From Actinomadura pelletieri DSM 43383 (GTDB lineage Bacteria; Actinomycetota; Actinomycetes; Streptosporangiales; Streptosporangiaceae): DNA of 64,000 bases. Shown here piece by piece: positions 26,087 through 35,320 of the stretch (within the stretch, counting starts at the first letter, position 1; every line of letters starts with the position of its first letter). A program made the translations under genes and the position numbers. A model generated the notes under the pieces. That model worked only from the letters and a program-made list of their open reading frames with translations. It ran no database searches and was not told the origin of the DNA. The stretch spans positions 806,001-870,000 of the forward strand of contig NZ_RBWU01000002.1 in assembly GCF_003634705.1 (NCBI RefSeq). The letters are read 5' to 3'.

Positions 26087-27379
26087 ATGCGGGACGCGGT
26101 GATCGTCGAGGCGGTGCGCACACCGCTGGGCAGGGGCAAGACGACCGGAACGCTGCACGACCACCACCCCGCCGACCTACTGGCCCGGACACTGCGGACC
26201 CTCGTCGAACGCGCCGGCATCGACCCCGCGCAGGTCGACGACGTCATCGGCGGGGTCGTGACCCAGGTGGGCGAGCAGGCGCTCAACATCACCCGCACCG
26301 CCGTCCTCGCCGCGGGCTTCCCCGAGAGCGTCCCCGCCATGACGGTCGACCGGCAGTGCGGCTCGTCCCAGCAGGCCCTGCACATCGCGGCGCAGGGCGT
26401 GCAGAGCGGCGCGTACGACATCGCGATCGCCTGCGGGGTCGAGTCGATGTCCCGGGTGCCGATGGGGACGAACGCGCCGCCCGGCAGCGACCCGTTCGGG
26501 CCGATGCTCGCCGAACGCTATCCCGGCGGGCTCGTCGGACAGGGCATCAGCGCCGAGCTGATCGCCGCCCGCTGGGACCTGTCGCGCGAGGAACTCGACG
26601 CCTACGCCTACGAGTCGCACCGGCGCGCCGCCGAGGCATGGAGCAACGGGGAGTTCGCCCGCGAGGTCGCCTGGCCCGGCCGACGGGACGAGACCGTCCG
26701 CCCCGTCACCGAACCCACCACACCAGCGAACCCGAAGCCACGAACAGCCGCCGTCCACGAAGGCGCCACCACACCGACGGACCGGCAGGCACGAACAGCC
26801 GCCGTCCACGAAGGCGCGCACAGCGGCCCTCCGGGCACATCCCTGGAGGTCCTCGCGGGGCTCAAGCCCGCCTACTACGACCCGCGCATGGCCGAGAGAT
26901 TCCCCGAGATCGGCTGGAAGGTCACCGCCGGAAACGCCTCCCCGGTCAACGACGGCGCCGCCGCGGTGCTCGTGATGGGCGCGGACGTCGCCGCACGGCT
27001 CGGCCTGCGCCCCCGGGCTCGCTTCCACGCGTTCGCCGTGACCGGCGACGACCCCCTGCTGATGCTCACCGCGATCATCCCCGCGACTCGGAAGGTCCTC
27101 GCCCGCGCCGGGCTCACCCTGGACGCCGTCGACCTGTTCGAGGTGAACGAGGCGTTCGCCCCGGTCGTCCTCGCCTGGCAGCGCGAGATCGGCGCCGACC
27201 CGGCCCGCGTCAACGTCCGCGGCGGCGCGATCGCGATCGGCCATCCGCTCGGCGCCAGCGGCGCCCGCCTCATGACGACGCTGCTGCACGCCCTCGAAGA
27301 CCGCGGCGGCCGGTTCGGGCTCCAGACCATGTGCGAGGCGGGAGGCCAGGCCAACGCCACCGTGATCGAGCGACTCTGA
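26087..27379 (+). CDS. thiolase (acetyl-CoA acetyltransferase family) with repeated insertion
   Basis: 430-aa thiolase that condenses or cleaves acyl-CoA with acetyl-CoA. Active-site Cys91 in VDRQCGSSQQ, catalytic His in IAIGHPLGASGARL and the second Cys in TMCEAGGQANA are all present, as is NEAFAPV. Between VRPVTE and SLEVLAGLKPAYY there is an extra Pro/Thr-rich segment of about 45 residues, made of two copies of a 17-residue unit containing RTAAVHEGA. ATG 26087 follows GGAGGT closely; the in-frame GTG at 26063 lies inside the operator dyad. Followed by an HxlR regulator. Confidence 0.88.
   Translation: MRDAVIVEAVRTPLGRGKTTGTLHDHHPADLLARTLRTLVERAGIDPAQVDDVIGGVVTQVGEQALNITRTAVLAAGFPESVPAMTVDRQCGSSQQALHIAAQGVQSGAYDIAIACGVESMSRVPMGTNAPPGSDPFGPMLAERYPGGLVGQGISAELIAARWDLSREELDAYAYESHRRAAEAWSNGEFAREVAWPGRRDETVRPVTEPTTPANPKPRTAAVHEGATTPTDRQARTAAVHEGAHSGPPGTSLEVLAGLKPAYYDPRMAERFPEIGWKVTAGNASPVNDGAAAVLVMGADVAARLGLRPRARFHAFAVTGDDPLLMLTAIIPATRKVLARAGLTLDAVDLFEVNEAFAPVVLAWQREIGADPARVNVRGGAIAIGHPLGASGARLMTTLLHALEDRGGRFGLQTMCEAGGQANATVIERL
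26715..26817 (+). repeat. in-frame 51-bp tandem duplication inside the thiolase gene
   Basis: Two direct copies, 51 bases (17 codons) apart. The 28 bases at 26739-26766 and 26790-26817 are identical, while the 5' parts of the two units have diverged. The repeats encode RTAAVHEGA twice in a surface loop where other thiolases have only a short linker. Confidence 0.8.
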
Positions 27380-27399
27380 GCGGAGGTTACCCTTCCGGT

Positions 27400-27846
27400 A
27401 TGCCGAAGGACGCCGTCCCGCGCGAGTGCTCCATCGCCGACACCCTGGAACTCGTCGGCGAACGCTGGAGCCTGCTCGCCGTCCGTGAACTCAGCCACGG
27501 CGTGCGGCGCTTCGACCAGATCGTCCGCAACACGGGCGCGCCCCGCGACATCCTCACGACCCGCCTCCGCAAGTTGGAGGCCAACCGCATCGTCCGCCGG
27601 GAACGCTACAGCGACCATCCGGTCCGCTACGAGTACCACCTGACACCCGCGGGCATGGAGCTGTGCGACGTCCTCCTCGTCCTGATGCGATGGGGCGACC
27701 GCCACCTGCACCCCGACGACCCGCCCGTCCGGTGGCAACACTCCTGCGGCCACACCCTCAGCCCGATGGTCATCTGCCGCCACTGCGGCAACGAGGCCCG
27801 CGTCGGCGCCCACTCACCCACCGGCCGCGGCACCCGCACCCCCTGA
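27400..27846 (+). CDS. HxlR-family transcriptional regulator with zinc-ribbon-like tail
   Basis: 148 aa. HxlR (DUF24) winged helix with the conserved first Cys: RECSIADTLELVGERWSLLA, then FDQIVRNTGAPRDILTTRLR and ERYSDHPVRYEYHLTPAGME. Beyond the usual domain it carries a C-terminal HSCGHTLSPM-VICRHCG segment whose CxH/CxxC residues could bind zinc. ATG 27400; GGAGG lies 13 bases upstream, rather far. It is 20 bases downstream of the thiolase gene, so probably co-transcribed and possibly autoregulating through the dyad at 26026-26071. Confidence 0.85.
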   Translation: MPKDAVPRECSIADTLELVGERWSLLAVRELSHGVRRFDQIVRNTGAPRDILTTRLRKLEANRIVRRERYSDHPVRYEYHLTPAGMELCDVLLVLMRWGDRHLHPDDPPVRWQHSCGHTLSPMVICRHCGNEARVGAHSPTGRGTRTP

Positions 27847-27852
27847 CCGCCC

Positions 27853-28479
27853 TCAGCGTTCGGCGGCGAGCCTGACCCCGAGCCCGATGAACAACCCGCC
27901 CACGGCGACGTTGAGCCGCCGCCGCGCGGCCTGCCTCCGCCGCAGCCAGTCACCGATCCGCCCCGCCAGCACGCCGACCGTCCCGTCGACGAGGAACTCC
28001 AGCGCGATCAGGACGACCCCGAGCACCGCGAACTGCATCCACACATGACCTCGCGCCGGATCGATGAACTGCGGGAGGAACGCGATCGTGAACGTGACCA
28101 TCTTCGGGTTCAGCAGATTGGTCACCATGCCGTTGACATACGCGCGGCGCCCCGAGATCCCTCCGCTGGACTCCATGTCGTCCCCGTCCCCACGCCGCCG
28201 AATGGCCTGCACGCCGAGATACACGAGGTAGACCGCCCCCACGATCCGCACCACGGTGAACGCGGTCGGCACCGCCGCGAAGAGGGCCGCCAACCCGGCG
28301 GCCGCGACCGCGACATGCACGGCCTCACTGGTCGCCACCCCCGCCGTCGCCAACAGCCCGGCCCGCGCCCCGCCCCGCATCCCGCACCCGAGGACGAACA
28401 GCATGTCAGGACCCGGAATGGCCATGGCCACGACCGTGGTCACCAGGAACATGGCAAGCAAATGCGAATCAACCGGCAT
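27853..28479 (-). CDS. LysE/RhtB family amino acid exporter
   Basis: 208-aa inner-membrane exporter of the LysE superfamily (amino acids, homoserine or related metabolites). About five to six transmembrane helices. The signature IPGPDMLFVLGCGMRGG after TM1, the loop GRRAYVNGMVTNLLNPKMVTF and TIAFLPQFIDPARG are characteristic. Start at 28479 (MPVDSHLLAMFL); upstream frame is not family-like. Convergent with the HxlR gene (6-base gap). The next 246 bases upstream hold no recognisable feature. Confidence 0.88.
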   Translation of the reverse strand: MPVDSHLLAMFLVTTVVAMAIPGPDMLFVLGCGMRGGARAGLLATAGVATSEAVHVAVAAAGLAALFAAVPTAFTVVRIVGAVYLVYLGVQAIRRRGDGDDMESSGGISGRRAYVNGMVTNLLNPKMVTFTIAFLPQFIDPARGHVWMQFAVLGVVLIALEFLVDGTVGVLAGRIGDWLRRRQAARRRLNVAVGGLFIGLGVRLAAER

Positions 28480-28725
28480 ACCGCGATGCTCCCACGCCCC
28501 TCTGCCACTCCCACGCGGCCGCCCATCAACCTGCGAACCTTCCGCACGACGGAACGAACGTCGCCGTGCCCGAAGTCGACCGACCCGCCGGAGCCGCTGG
28601 CTCGCACGCCCGCCGCACCACCCTTTCGCGCACGTTGGCTTCGCGGAGCCCACGGACACGTACCAGCGTGCAGCGCTCTGGTCGCCAACTCGACGTTCAG
28701 AAACGGCTTTGTGGGTGGGTGTTCG

Positions 28726-29105
28726 TTAGGTGGTGGTCGGGCGGGGTTCGACTCGCAGCGCCTTGGCGACCTCTTGGACGTTGGTTTGGACGCCGGAGGC
28801 CGCGATGTGCACGACCAGGTTGAACGCCTCGTCCTCGGAGAGGTCGGGGCGCTTGTCGTGGAGGGCGAGGAGGACGCGGGCGGCCGTCCAGCCGACGCGT
28901 TTGTTGCCGTCGACGAACGGGTGGTTGCCGAGGACGGAGTGCAGCAGCGCGGCCGCCTTCTCCTCGACCGTCGGGAACGCCTCGGTGCCGAAGGTGACGG
29001 TCTGGGGGCGTGCCGCGGCGGAGGCGATGAGGCCGGGGTCCCGGATCTGGGCCGTTCCGCCGTGCAGGGCCGCGTTGATCGCGATGAGGTCGGCGGGGTG
29101 ATCAT
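28726..29105 (-). pseudogene. doc: Doc/Fic-type toxin, frameshifted in codon 4-5
   Basis: The ATG at 29105 overlaps the antitoxin stop (ATGA), the usual phd-doc coupling, but reads only MITP before the frame is lost. The real toxin frame resumes at once: DLIAINAALHGGTAQIRDPG, then the Fic motif HPFVDGNKR, ending VEPRPTTT at 28728. There is no ATG, GTG or TTG in that frame. One extra C in the CCCC run (29095-29098 as GGGG on the plus strand) would give MITPADLIAIN and restore a 126-residue Doc. Doc proteins AMP/phosphorylate EF-Tu. Either a true one-base deletion, a frameshifting site or a sequencing error. Confidence 0.8.
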
Positions 29106-29305
29106 GCGTCCCCCAGCCGGGCGAGCAGGGTCGCGTCCTCGTCCATGATCTCCTGGATCAGGGTGTGGACGCGGGCCCGGTGCTCCCTGCGTCGCCGAAT
29201 CCAGTCGGTGACCGCCCGGGTGAGCGCTTCTTCCGGCGGGAGGCCCTCGTCCGCGGCGACGGCGGTCAGGTCGTCCCGAAGCGTTCGTGGCAGTTCGACG
29301 TTCAT
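29102..29305 (-). CDS. antitoxin of the Doc toxin (ribbon-helix-helix-like)
   Basis: 67 aa: N-terminal strand and helices MNVELPRTLRDDLTAVAADE, then LPPEEALTRAVTDWIRRRRE, typical of a ribbon-helix-helix DNA-binding dimer, and a charged C-terminal helix (IQEIMDEDATLLARLGDA) that would neutralise the toxin. It overlaps the doc start by 4 bases. With the toxin frame broken, this antitoxin may be left without its partner. Confidence 0.75.
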   Translation of the reverse strand: MNVELPRTLRDDLTAVAADEGLPPEEALTRAVTDWIRRRREHRARVHTLIQEIMDEDATLLARLGDA

Positions 29306-29356
29306 TTCCGTGAGGTTAGTGAGGGGCTTCGCGGTGGGCCATCGGTTATTGGCGGG

Positions 29357-30730
29357 TCAGCATTCGATGACGTTGACGGCCAGGCCGCCGCGGGAGGTTT
29401 CCTTGTATTTGTCGAGCATGTCGCGGCCGGTGTCCCGCATGGTCCGGATGGCCTTGTCCAGGGAGACGAAGTGGCGGCCGTCGCCGCGGAGGGAGATGCG
29501 GGCGGCGCTGATGGCCTTGATGGCGCCGACGGCGTTGCGTTCGATGCAGGGGACCTGGACGAGGCCGCCGACGGGGTCGCAGGTGAGGCCGAGGTTGTGT
29601 TCGATGCCGATCTCGGCGGCGTTCTCGACCTGTTCGGCGGTGCCGCCGAGGACCTCGGTGAGGCCGGCGGCGGCCATGGAGCAGGCGGAGCCGACCTCGC
29701 CCTGGCAGCCGACCTCGGCGCCGGAGATGGAGGCGTTCTGCTTGAACAGGACGCCGATCGCGCCCGCGGCGAGGAGGAAACGGACGATGCCCTCGTCGTC
29801 CCGGCCGGGAACGAAACGGTCGTAGTAGTGCAGGACGGCCGGAATGATTCCGGCGGCGCCGTTGGTGGGCGCGGTGACGATGCGGCCCCCGGCGGCGTTC
29901 TCCTCGTTGACGGCGAGGGCGAACAGGGTGACCCAGTCCATGGCGTGGAGGGGGTCGGCGGGTTTCTCGGCCGTGAGCTGGCGGTGGAGCTGGGGGGCGC
30001 GGCGGCGCACCTTGAGGCCGCCGGGGAGGAGGCCCTCGCGGGTGCAGCCGCGGGTCACGCAGGCGCGCATCACGTCCCAGAGGGTGAGGAGGTCCCGGCG
30101 GATCTCCTCGGGGGAGCGGCCGAACGCGTGCTCGTTCTCCAGCATGAGCGCCGAGACTGAGAGGCCCGTCTCGCGGCAGCGGTCGAGGAGTTCGGCGGCC
30201 GTGTCGAACGGGTGGGGCAGGACGGTGTCGTCGGGCTTGATGCGGTCGGCGCCGGTGGCGTTCTCGTCCACGACGAAGCCGCCGCCGACGGAGTAGTACA
30301 CCCTCGCCCGGAGTTCTTGGCCCGCCGAGTCGAAGGCGGTGAAGCGCATCCCGTTGGGGTGGCCCGGGAGAGACTCCTTGCGTTCGAAGATCAGGTGCTC
30401 GTTGACGACGAAGGGGATGTCGTGGTCGTCGAACAGGCGCAGGGCGCCGCGTGCGCGGATCGACTCCAGGCGTTCGTCCACCCGGTCGACGTCGACACGT
30501 TCCGGTTTGTCGCCTTCTAGACCGAGGATGACGGCCTTGTCGCTGCCGTGGCCCTTACCGGTGAGGCCGAGCGAGCCGTAGAGGATCGCCTGGACGGTCG
30601 CGGTCTTCTCCAGCAGACCGTCGCGGTGCAGGCCGCGGGCGAAGCGGTGCGCGGCGGCCATCGGGCCACCGGTGTGGGAGGACGACGGGCCGATGCCGAT
30701 CTTGAACAGGTCGAAAACGCTGATGGCCAT
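29357..30730 (-). CDS. sdaA: L-serine ammonia-lyase (iron-sulfur)
   Basis: Deaminates L-serine to pyruvate and ammonia with a [4Fe-4S] cluster. 457 aa, single-chain type with both domains: beta domain ([20 protein letters not shown] at the N-terminus) and catalytic alpha domain ([57 protein letters not shown]). The Cys residues in GCQGE, GLTCDP and VPCIER fit the cluster ligands. Last gene of the riboswitch-headed minus-strand set gcvT-gcvH-glyA-sdaA, 53 bases after glyA. Here it disposes of serine made from glycine. Confidence 0.93.
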   Translation of the reverse strand: MAISVFDLFKIGIGPSSSHTGGPMAAAHRFARGLHRDGLLEKTATVQAILYGSLGLTGKGHGSDKAVILGLEGDKPERVDVDRVDERLESIRARGALRLFDDHDIPFVVNEHLIFERKESLPGHPNGMRFTAFDSAGQELRARVYYSVGGGFVVDENATGADRIKPDDTVLPHPFDTAAELLDRCRETGLSVSALMLENEHAFGRSPEEIRRDLLTLWDVMRACVTRGCTREGLLPGGLKVRRRAPQLHRQLTAEKPADPLHAMDWVTLFALAVNEENAAGGRIVTAPTNGAAGIIPAVLHYYDRFVPGRDDEGIVRFLLAAGAIGVLFKQNASISGAEVGCQGEVGSACSMAAAGLTEVLGGTAEQVENAAEIGIEHNLGLTCDPVGGLVQVPCIERNAVGAIKAISAARISLRGDGRHFVSLDKAIRTMRDTGRDMLDKYKETSRGGLAVNVIEC

Positions 30731-30783
30731 GCGCTACCTCGTCGTGGCGGCGCCCCCTCCCGGTGGGGAGGGGGCGCGGGGCG

Positions 30784-32040
30784 TCACAGATCCGGGTACA
30801 GGGGATGCTTGTCCGCCAGGGCCTTCGCGCGGGCCGCCAGCGCGTCCCGGTCGTAGGACGGCTGGAGGGCCAGGGCGATGACGTCGGCGACCTCCGCGAA
30901 GTCCGCGGAGGTGAATCCGCGGGTGGCGAGGGCGGGGGTGCCGATCCGCAGCCCGGACGTCACCATCGGCGGCCTCGGGTCGCCGGGGACGGCGTTGCGG
31001 TTGACGGTGATGCCGATGCCGTGCAGGCGGTCCTCGGCGTCCCGCCCGGTGAGCTCGGAGTCCACCAGGTCGACCAGGACGAGATGGACGTCCGTCCCAC
31101 CGGTCAGGACCTTCACCCCGGCCTTGGCGGAGTCCTCGGCGAGGAGCCGCTCGGCGAGCAGCCGCGCCCCCTCGACGGTGCGCGCCTGCCGGTCGCGGAA
31201 CTCCTGCGACGCGGCGACCTTCAGCGCCACGGCCTTGGCGGCGATCACATGCTCCAGCGGCCCGCCCTGCATACCGGGGAACACCGCGGAGTTGATCTTC
31301 TTGCCGTACTCCTCGCGGGCGAGAATCAGACCGCCGCGGGGGCCGCCGAGCGTCTTGTGCGTCGTGGTCGTCACGACGTCCGCGTACGGGACGGGCGAGG
31401 GGTGCAGACCCGCCGCGACCAGGCCCGCGAAGTGCGCCATGTCGACCATGAGCAGCGCACCGACCGAGTCGGCGACCGTCCGGAAGGCCGCGAAGTCGAG
31501 CTGCCGCGGGTACGCCGACCAGCCCGCCACGATCATCTTCGGCCGGTGCTCGGCCGCGAGCGTCGCGACCTCGTCCATGTCGACCCGGCCGTCCTCGGCG
31601 CGCACGTGGTAGGGCACCACGTTCAGCGTCTTGCCGGAGTAGTTCAGCCGCATCCCGTGCGTGAGGTGCCCGCCGTGCGCGAGGTCGAGGCCGAGGATCG
31701 TGTCACCGTGCTGCAGCAGCGCGAAGTACACGGCCGTGTTGGCCTGCGCGCCGCTGTGCGGCTGGACGTTCGCGTGCTCCGCGCCGAACAGCGCCTTGGC
31801 CCGGTCGATCGCGAGCTGCTCGGCGACGTCGACGTACTCGCAGCCGCCGTAGTAGCGCCTACCGGGGTAGCCCTCCGCGTACTTGTTGGTCAGCACGGAG
31901 CCCTGCGCCTCCAGCACCGACACCGGCGCGAAGTTCTCCGACGCGATCATTTCGAGGGTGGACTGCTGCCGCCGCAGCTCCGCGGCGACGGCCTCGGCGA
32001 TCTCGGGGTCGATCGCGGCGAGCGGGTCGTGCAGACTCAC
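30784..32040 (-). CDS. glyA: serine hydroxymethyltransferase
   Basis: PLP enzyme interconverting glycine plus 5,10-methylene-THF and serine plus THF. 418 aa, full length. PLP Lys229 is in [19 protein letters not shown]; folate and substrate segments [39 protein letters not shown] and [13 protein letters not shown] are intact. 3 bases downstream of gcvH on the minus strand. In this operon it uses the methylene-THF from glycine cleavage to turn a second glycine into serine for SdaA. Confidence 0.96.
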   Translation of the reverse strand: MSLHDPLAAIDPEIAEAVAAELRRQQSTLEMIASENFAPVSVLEAQGSVLTNKYAEGYPGRRYYGGCEYVDVAEQLAIDRAKALFGAEHANVQPHSGAQANTAVYFALLQHGDTILGLDLAHGGHLTHGMRLNYSGKTLNVVPYHVRAEDGRVDMDEVATLAAEHRPKMIVAGWSAYPRQLDFAAFRTVADSVGALLMVDMAHFAGLVAAGLHPSPVPYADVVTTTTHKTLGGPRGGLILAREEYGKKINSAVFPGMQGGPLEHVIAAKAVALKVAASQEFRDRQARTVEGARLLAERLLAEDSAKAGVKVLTGGTDVHLVLVDLVDSELTGRDAEDRLHGIGITVNRNAVPGDPRPPMVTSGLRIGTPALATRGFTSADFAEVADVIALALQPSYDRDALAARAKALADKHPLYPDL

Positions 32041-32043
32041 CGG

Positions 32044-32433
32044 TCAGGCCTCCTCGATCAGCTTCTCGTAGGCGACGGAGTCCAGCAGGTCGCCCGGCTC
32101 CTCCGAGACACGGACCTTGAAGATCCAGCCCTCGCCGTACGGGTCGTCGTTGATGACCTTCGGCTCCTCCACCACCGCCGCGTTGATCGCGGTGATCTCG
32201 CCGCTGACGGGGGAGTAGATGTCGCTGACCGACTTGGTCGACTCGACCTCGCCGCAGGGCTCGCCCGCCTCGACGGTGTCGCCCTCCGACGGCTGCACCT
32301 CGATGTAGACGATCTCCCCGAGGGCGTCGGCGGCGTGGGCGGTGATGCCGACGGTGACGATGCCGTCCTCACCGTCGAGGCCGGACACCCACTCGTGCTC
32401 CTCGCTGTAGCGGAGCTGCTCCGGAACGCTCAC
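32044..32433 (-). CDS. gcvH: glycine cleavage system H protein
   Basis: Lipoyl carrier of the glycine cleavage system, 129 aa. Lipoylated Lys67 in [15 protein letters not shown]; typical opening RYSEEHEWV and [20 protein letters not shown]. Start GTG 32433 (MSVPEQ) chosen for family length; GTG 32439 (MIVSVPEQ) is two codons longer and has AAGGAAGAG upstream at about 10 bases, so either is possible. Lies between gcvT (58-base gap) and glyA. Confidence 0.95.
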   Translation of the reverse strand: MSVPEQLRYSEEHEWVSGLDGEDGIVTVGITAHAADALGEIVYIEVQPSEGDTVEAGEPCGEVESTKSVSDIYSPVSGEITAINAAVVEEPKVINDDPYGEGWIFKVRVSEEPGDLLDSVAYEKLIEEA

Positions 32434-32491
32434 GATCACTTCTCTCTCTTCCTTGCGGGGTTCGCCGCAGAGATCCCTGGGCGGGTTCTGT

Positions 32492-33607
32492 TCAGGAACG
32501 CTTGTAGAACGGCAGGGCCACCACGTCCACCGGCTCGGGCCGGCCGCGGACGTCCACGGCGAGGCCCGTCTCCTCGACACCGCTGTCGAGGTACGCCATG
32601 GCGATCGGCCTGCCCAGTGTGGGGGACGGGGCGCCGCTCGTCACGACCCCGCACGGCGTGCCGTCGGACGTGATGACCTGGTATCCCTTGCGCGGCGCCC
32701 GGCGTCCGCGCGCCACCAGCCCTACGAGCCTACGACCCGGCGGGGTCTGCGCCACCGCCTCCAGCGCCGACTTCCCGACGAAGTCGCCGGGCTTGTCCAG
32801 TTTCACGACCCGGCCGAGGCCCGCCTCGAACGGGGTGACGTCCGGCGTCAGCTCGTTGCCGTACAGCGGCATGCCCGCTTCGAGACGCAGCGTGTCGCGG
32901 GCCGAGAGCCCGGCGGGCACCACGTCGTCGACCCGTTCGAGCGCCTTCCACAGCGGGACGGCGTCGGCCACGTCCACGAACAGCTCGAACCCGTCCTCTC
33001 CCGTGTACCCGGTCCGGGCGACGAGCGCGTCGACGCCGGCGACCCGTCCCGCGAGGATCGCGTAATACCTGAGGTCGGCGAGCGGCGCGTCGGTGAACGC
33101 GCCGAGAATCTTCTGTGAACGCGGCCCCTGCAACGCGATCAGAGCGTACGACGCGGACCGGTCCTCCACGGCCGCGTCGAAGCGCGCCACCCGTTCGGTC
33201 AACGCGTCCCGGACGACGGCGACGTTGGCCGCGTTCGCGACGACCATCCACGTCTCGTCCCCGAGCCGGTACACGATCAGGTCGTCGAGGACGCCGCCGT
33301 CCGGCGCGCAGAGCATCGTGTAGCGGGCCTTGCCGACGGCCATCGACGCCAGCTTCCCGACCACCGCGTGGTCGAGCGCGGCGCCCGCGTCCGGTCCGGA
33401 GAGAAAGATCTCCCCCATATGGGACAGGTCGAACAGTCCGGCGCCGGTGCGCACGGCCTGGTGCTCGGCGGTCTCACCGGCGTAGCGCAGCGGCATCAGG
33501 TAACCGGCGAAGTCCACGAGGTTGGCGCCGAGATCCTGATGGACGTCGTGCAACGGCGTCTTCACCGGGGCGTTCACCGGGGTGTTGGCGTTCGGATCGG
33601 CGGACAT
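32492..33607 (-). CDS. gcvT: aminomethyltransferase, glycine cleavage T protein
   Basis: Transfers the methylene carbon of glycine from lipoyl-GcvH to THF, releasing ammonia. 371 aa. Signatures include [36 protein letters not shown], the folate-site [20 protein letters not shown] and the C-terminal barrel [24 protein letters not shown] lies about 8 bases before ATG 33607. First gene of the operon, directly downstream of a tandem glycine riboswitch. gcvP is not in the window. Confidence 0.95.
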   Translation of the reverse strand: MSADPNANTPVNAPVKTPLHDVHQDLGANLVDFAGYLMPLRYAGETAEHQAVRTGAGLFDLSHMGEIFLSGPDAGAALDHAVVGKLASMAVGKARYTMLCAPDGGVLDDLIVYRLGDETWMVVANAANVAVVRDALTERVARFDAAVEDRSASYALIALQGPRSQKILGAFTDAPLADLRYYAILAGRVAGVDALVARTGYTGEDGFELFVDVADAVPLWKALERVDDVVPAGLSARDTLRLEAGMPLYGNELTPDVTPFEAGLGRVVKLDKPGDFVGKSALEAVAQTPPGRRLVGLVARGRRAPRKGYQVITSDGTPCGVVTSGAPSPTLGRPIAMAYLDSGVEETGLAVDVRGRPEPVDVVALPFYKRS

Positions 33608-33671
33608 GGGTTCGGCTCCTTCGTCACGGGCGCATGTGGTCCATCGTCCCACTCGCGCACCGGGCGTGTCG

Positions 33672-33862
33672 GTGCCTCCCCCTCTGTCATCGGCGCCTGA
33701 GAGTTTCACCCGTCCGTCCGGCGGGCTTTCACCTTCGGCGGGGGACGTCGCGTCCCCGCTTTCCAGAGGTCGCCTCGCCCGCGCGGTCCGTTGGCCTGAG
33801 AGGTTCCGGGGAGGAGTTGCTCCTTCGGCGTCCCTCACCGGCTGCGAGGGACTCTCCCACGT
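33672..33862 (-). promoter_or_regulatory. tandem glycine riboswitch upstream of gcvT
   Basis: Reading the minus strand from 33860: first aptamer GGGAGAGTCCC, then GCCGAAGGAGCAACTCC and CCTCTCAGGCCAACGGACCG. The linker leads to the second aptamer: ACCTCTGGAAAGCGGGG, then CGCCGAAGGTGAAAGCCC and AACTCTCAGGCGCC with GATGACAGAGGGGGA. These are the conserved cores of the two-aptamer glycine riboswitch. The expected action is gene-on with glycine, controlling gcvT-gcvH-glyA-sdaA. No obvious intrinsic terminator follows in the 65 bases before gcvT, so a translational or Rho-type output is likely. Confidence 0.92.
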
Positions 33863-34021
33863 GGGGTCGTCGGCCCGGCCAGGCTAGCAGCGGCCCCGTT
33901 CCGCGACCAGCCACGGGCCCCGGTGGGATTTCAACCGAACGCGGGCGGTTGACGTACCCTGTTGTGATTGTTGGAGATCACCTCGCGGGCGGGGTGGCGC
34001 GCGAGCGGAGGGACGCGGCGG

Positions 34022-35320
34022 ATGGCCTACCTGGCTGGAGCTTTGATCCTGTTCTTCGGCCTGCTGGTGTCCATCGCGCTGCACGAACTCGGGCATTTCT
34101 CCTTCGCCAAACTCTTCAAGGTCCGCACGACCCAGTTCATGGTGGGTTTCGGGCCGACGATGAAGTCCTGGCGGCGCGGTGAGACCGAGTACGGCATCAA
34201 GTGGATCCCGCTCGGCGGCTATATCCGCATGATCGGGATGCTGCCGCCCCGCAAGGGCGACGCACCCGGGCAGATCCGGCGGGCCAGCACCGGCCCCTGG
34301 CAGGGCCTCATCGAGTCGGCGCGCGGCGCCGCGCTGGAGGAGGTCAGGCCCGGCGACGAGGATCGCGTCTTCTACGCCAAGAAATGGTGGCAGAAGATGC
34401 TGATCATGATCGGCGGGCCCGCGATGAACCTGGTCCTGGCGGTGCTGTTCTTCGCGATCCTGCTGATGGGCATCGGCACCAACCAGCCGCAGCCGGTGAT
34501 CGACCAGGTCGCGCAGTGCATCGTCCCGGCGAGCCAGGCCGACCTGCGGGCCTGCCCGGCGAACGCGCCGCCGACCCCCGCCAAGCAGGTCGGCCTCCAG
34601 CCCGGCGACCGGATCGTGACGTTCGGCGGCACGAAGATCGACGACTATCGGGATCTGCAGAACCTGATCCGCGACTCCGGCGGGCGGAGCGTGCCGATGA
34701 CCGTCCGGCGGGACGGCAAGGACCTGACGCTGACCGTCCCGATCACCCGTAACCAGCTCCGCGATCTGGAGGACGAAGACAAGATCGTCAACGTCGGGTT
34801 CCTCGGCATCACCCCCGCCAGCGCGATCGAGCGGGAGGGGCCGGGCGCGGTCGCGAGCACGATGGGCGACCTGACGGCCCGCACCGCCGGGGCGCTGGTG
34901 CGGATGCCGCAGAAGATGGTCGGGGTGTGGAACGCGGCGTTCGGCGGCGAGGAACGCGACCCGAACGGCCCGATCGGCGTCGTCGGCGTCAGCCGCATCG
35001 GCGGCGAGGTCGCCGCCGACGAGGACTACACCGCGACCCAGAAGGTCTCCTACTTCGTGATGCTGCTCGGGTCGCTGAACCTCGCGGTCGGGCTGTTCAA
35101 CCTGGTGCCGCTGCTGCCGCTGGACGGCGGTCACATCGCCGGCGCGATCCTGGAGGCGATCAAGAAGCTGTTCGCCAAGATCTTCCGCAGGCCGGATCCG
35201 GGATATGTGGACGTCGCCAAGGCCCTCCCGGTGACCTACGTGATGGCGGCCGTCCTCATCGTCATGGGCGGGCTGCTGATCTACGCCGACCTGTTCAACC
35301 CGGTCCGCGTCACGGGATAG
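34022..35320 (+). CDS. RIP/site-2 metalloprotease (RseP/Rip1-like)
   Basis: Intramembrane zinc protease that cleaves membrane-bound anti-sigma factors. 432 aa. HELGH at residues 21-25 in TM1, a PDZ domain around 185-265 ([20 protein letters not shown]), and the third zinc ligand motif [17 protein letters not shown] in a later TM segment; last TM near the C-terminus. ATG 34022 is preceded by GGAGGG. It lacks the usual dxr and ispG neighbours. Ends overlapping the convergent cysteine-synthase-like gene by 11 bases. Confidence 0.93.
   Translation: MAYLAGALILFFGLLVSIALHELGHFSFAKLFKVRTTQFMVGFGPTMKSWRRGETEYGIKWIPLGGYIRMIGMLPPRKGDAPGQIRRASTGPWQGLIESARGAALEEVRPGDEDRVFYAKKWWQKMLIMIGGPAMNLVLAVLFFAILLMGIGTNQPQPVIDQVAQCIVPASQADLRACPANAPPTPAKQVGLQPGDRIVTFGGTKIDDYRDLQNLIRDSGGRSVPMTVRRDGKDLTLTVPITRNQLRDLEDEDKIVNVGFLGITPASAIEREGPGAVASTMGDLTARTAGALVRMPQKMVGVWNAAFGGEERDPNGPIGVVGVSRIGGEVAADEDYTATQKVSYFVMLLGSLNLAVGLFNLVPLLPLDGGHIAGAILEAIKKLFAKIFRRPDPGYVDVAKALPVTYVMAAVLIVMGGLLIYADLFNPVRVTG

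Noticed and set aside
28440..29105. 221-codon minus-strand ORF starting at the doc ATG
   Set aside because: Its frame encodes Ser/Pro/Arg-rich noise; the Doc domain with HPFVDGNKR lies in the neighbouring frame, so this ORF is a product of the frameshift.
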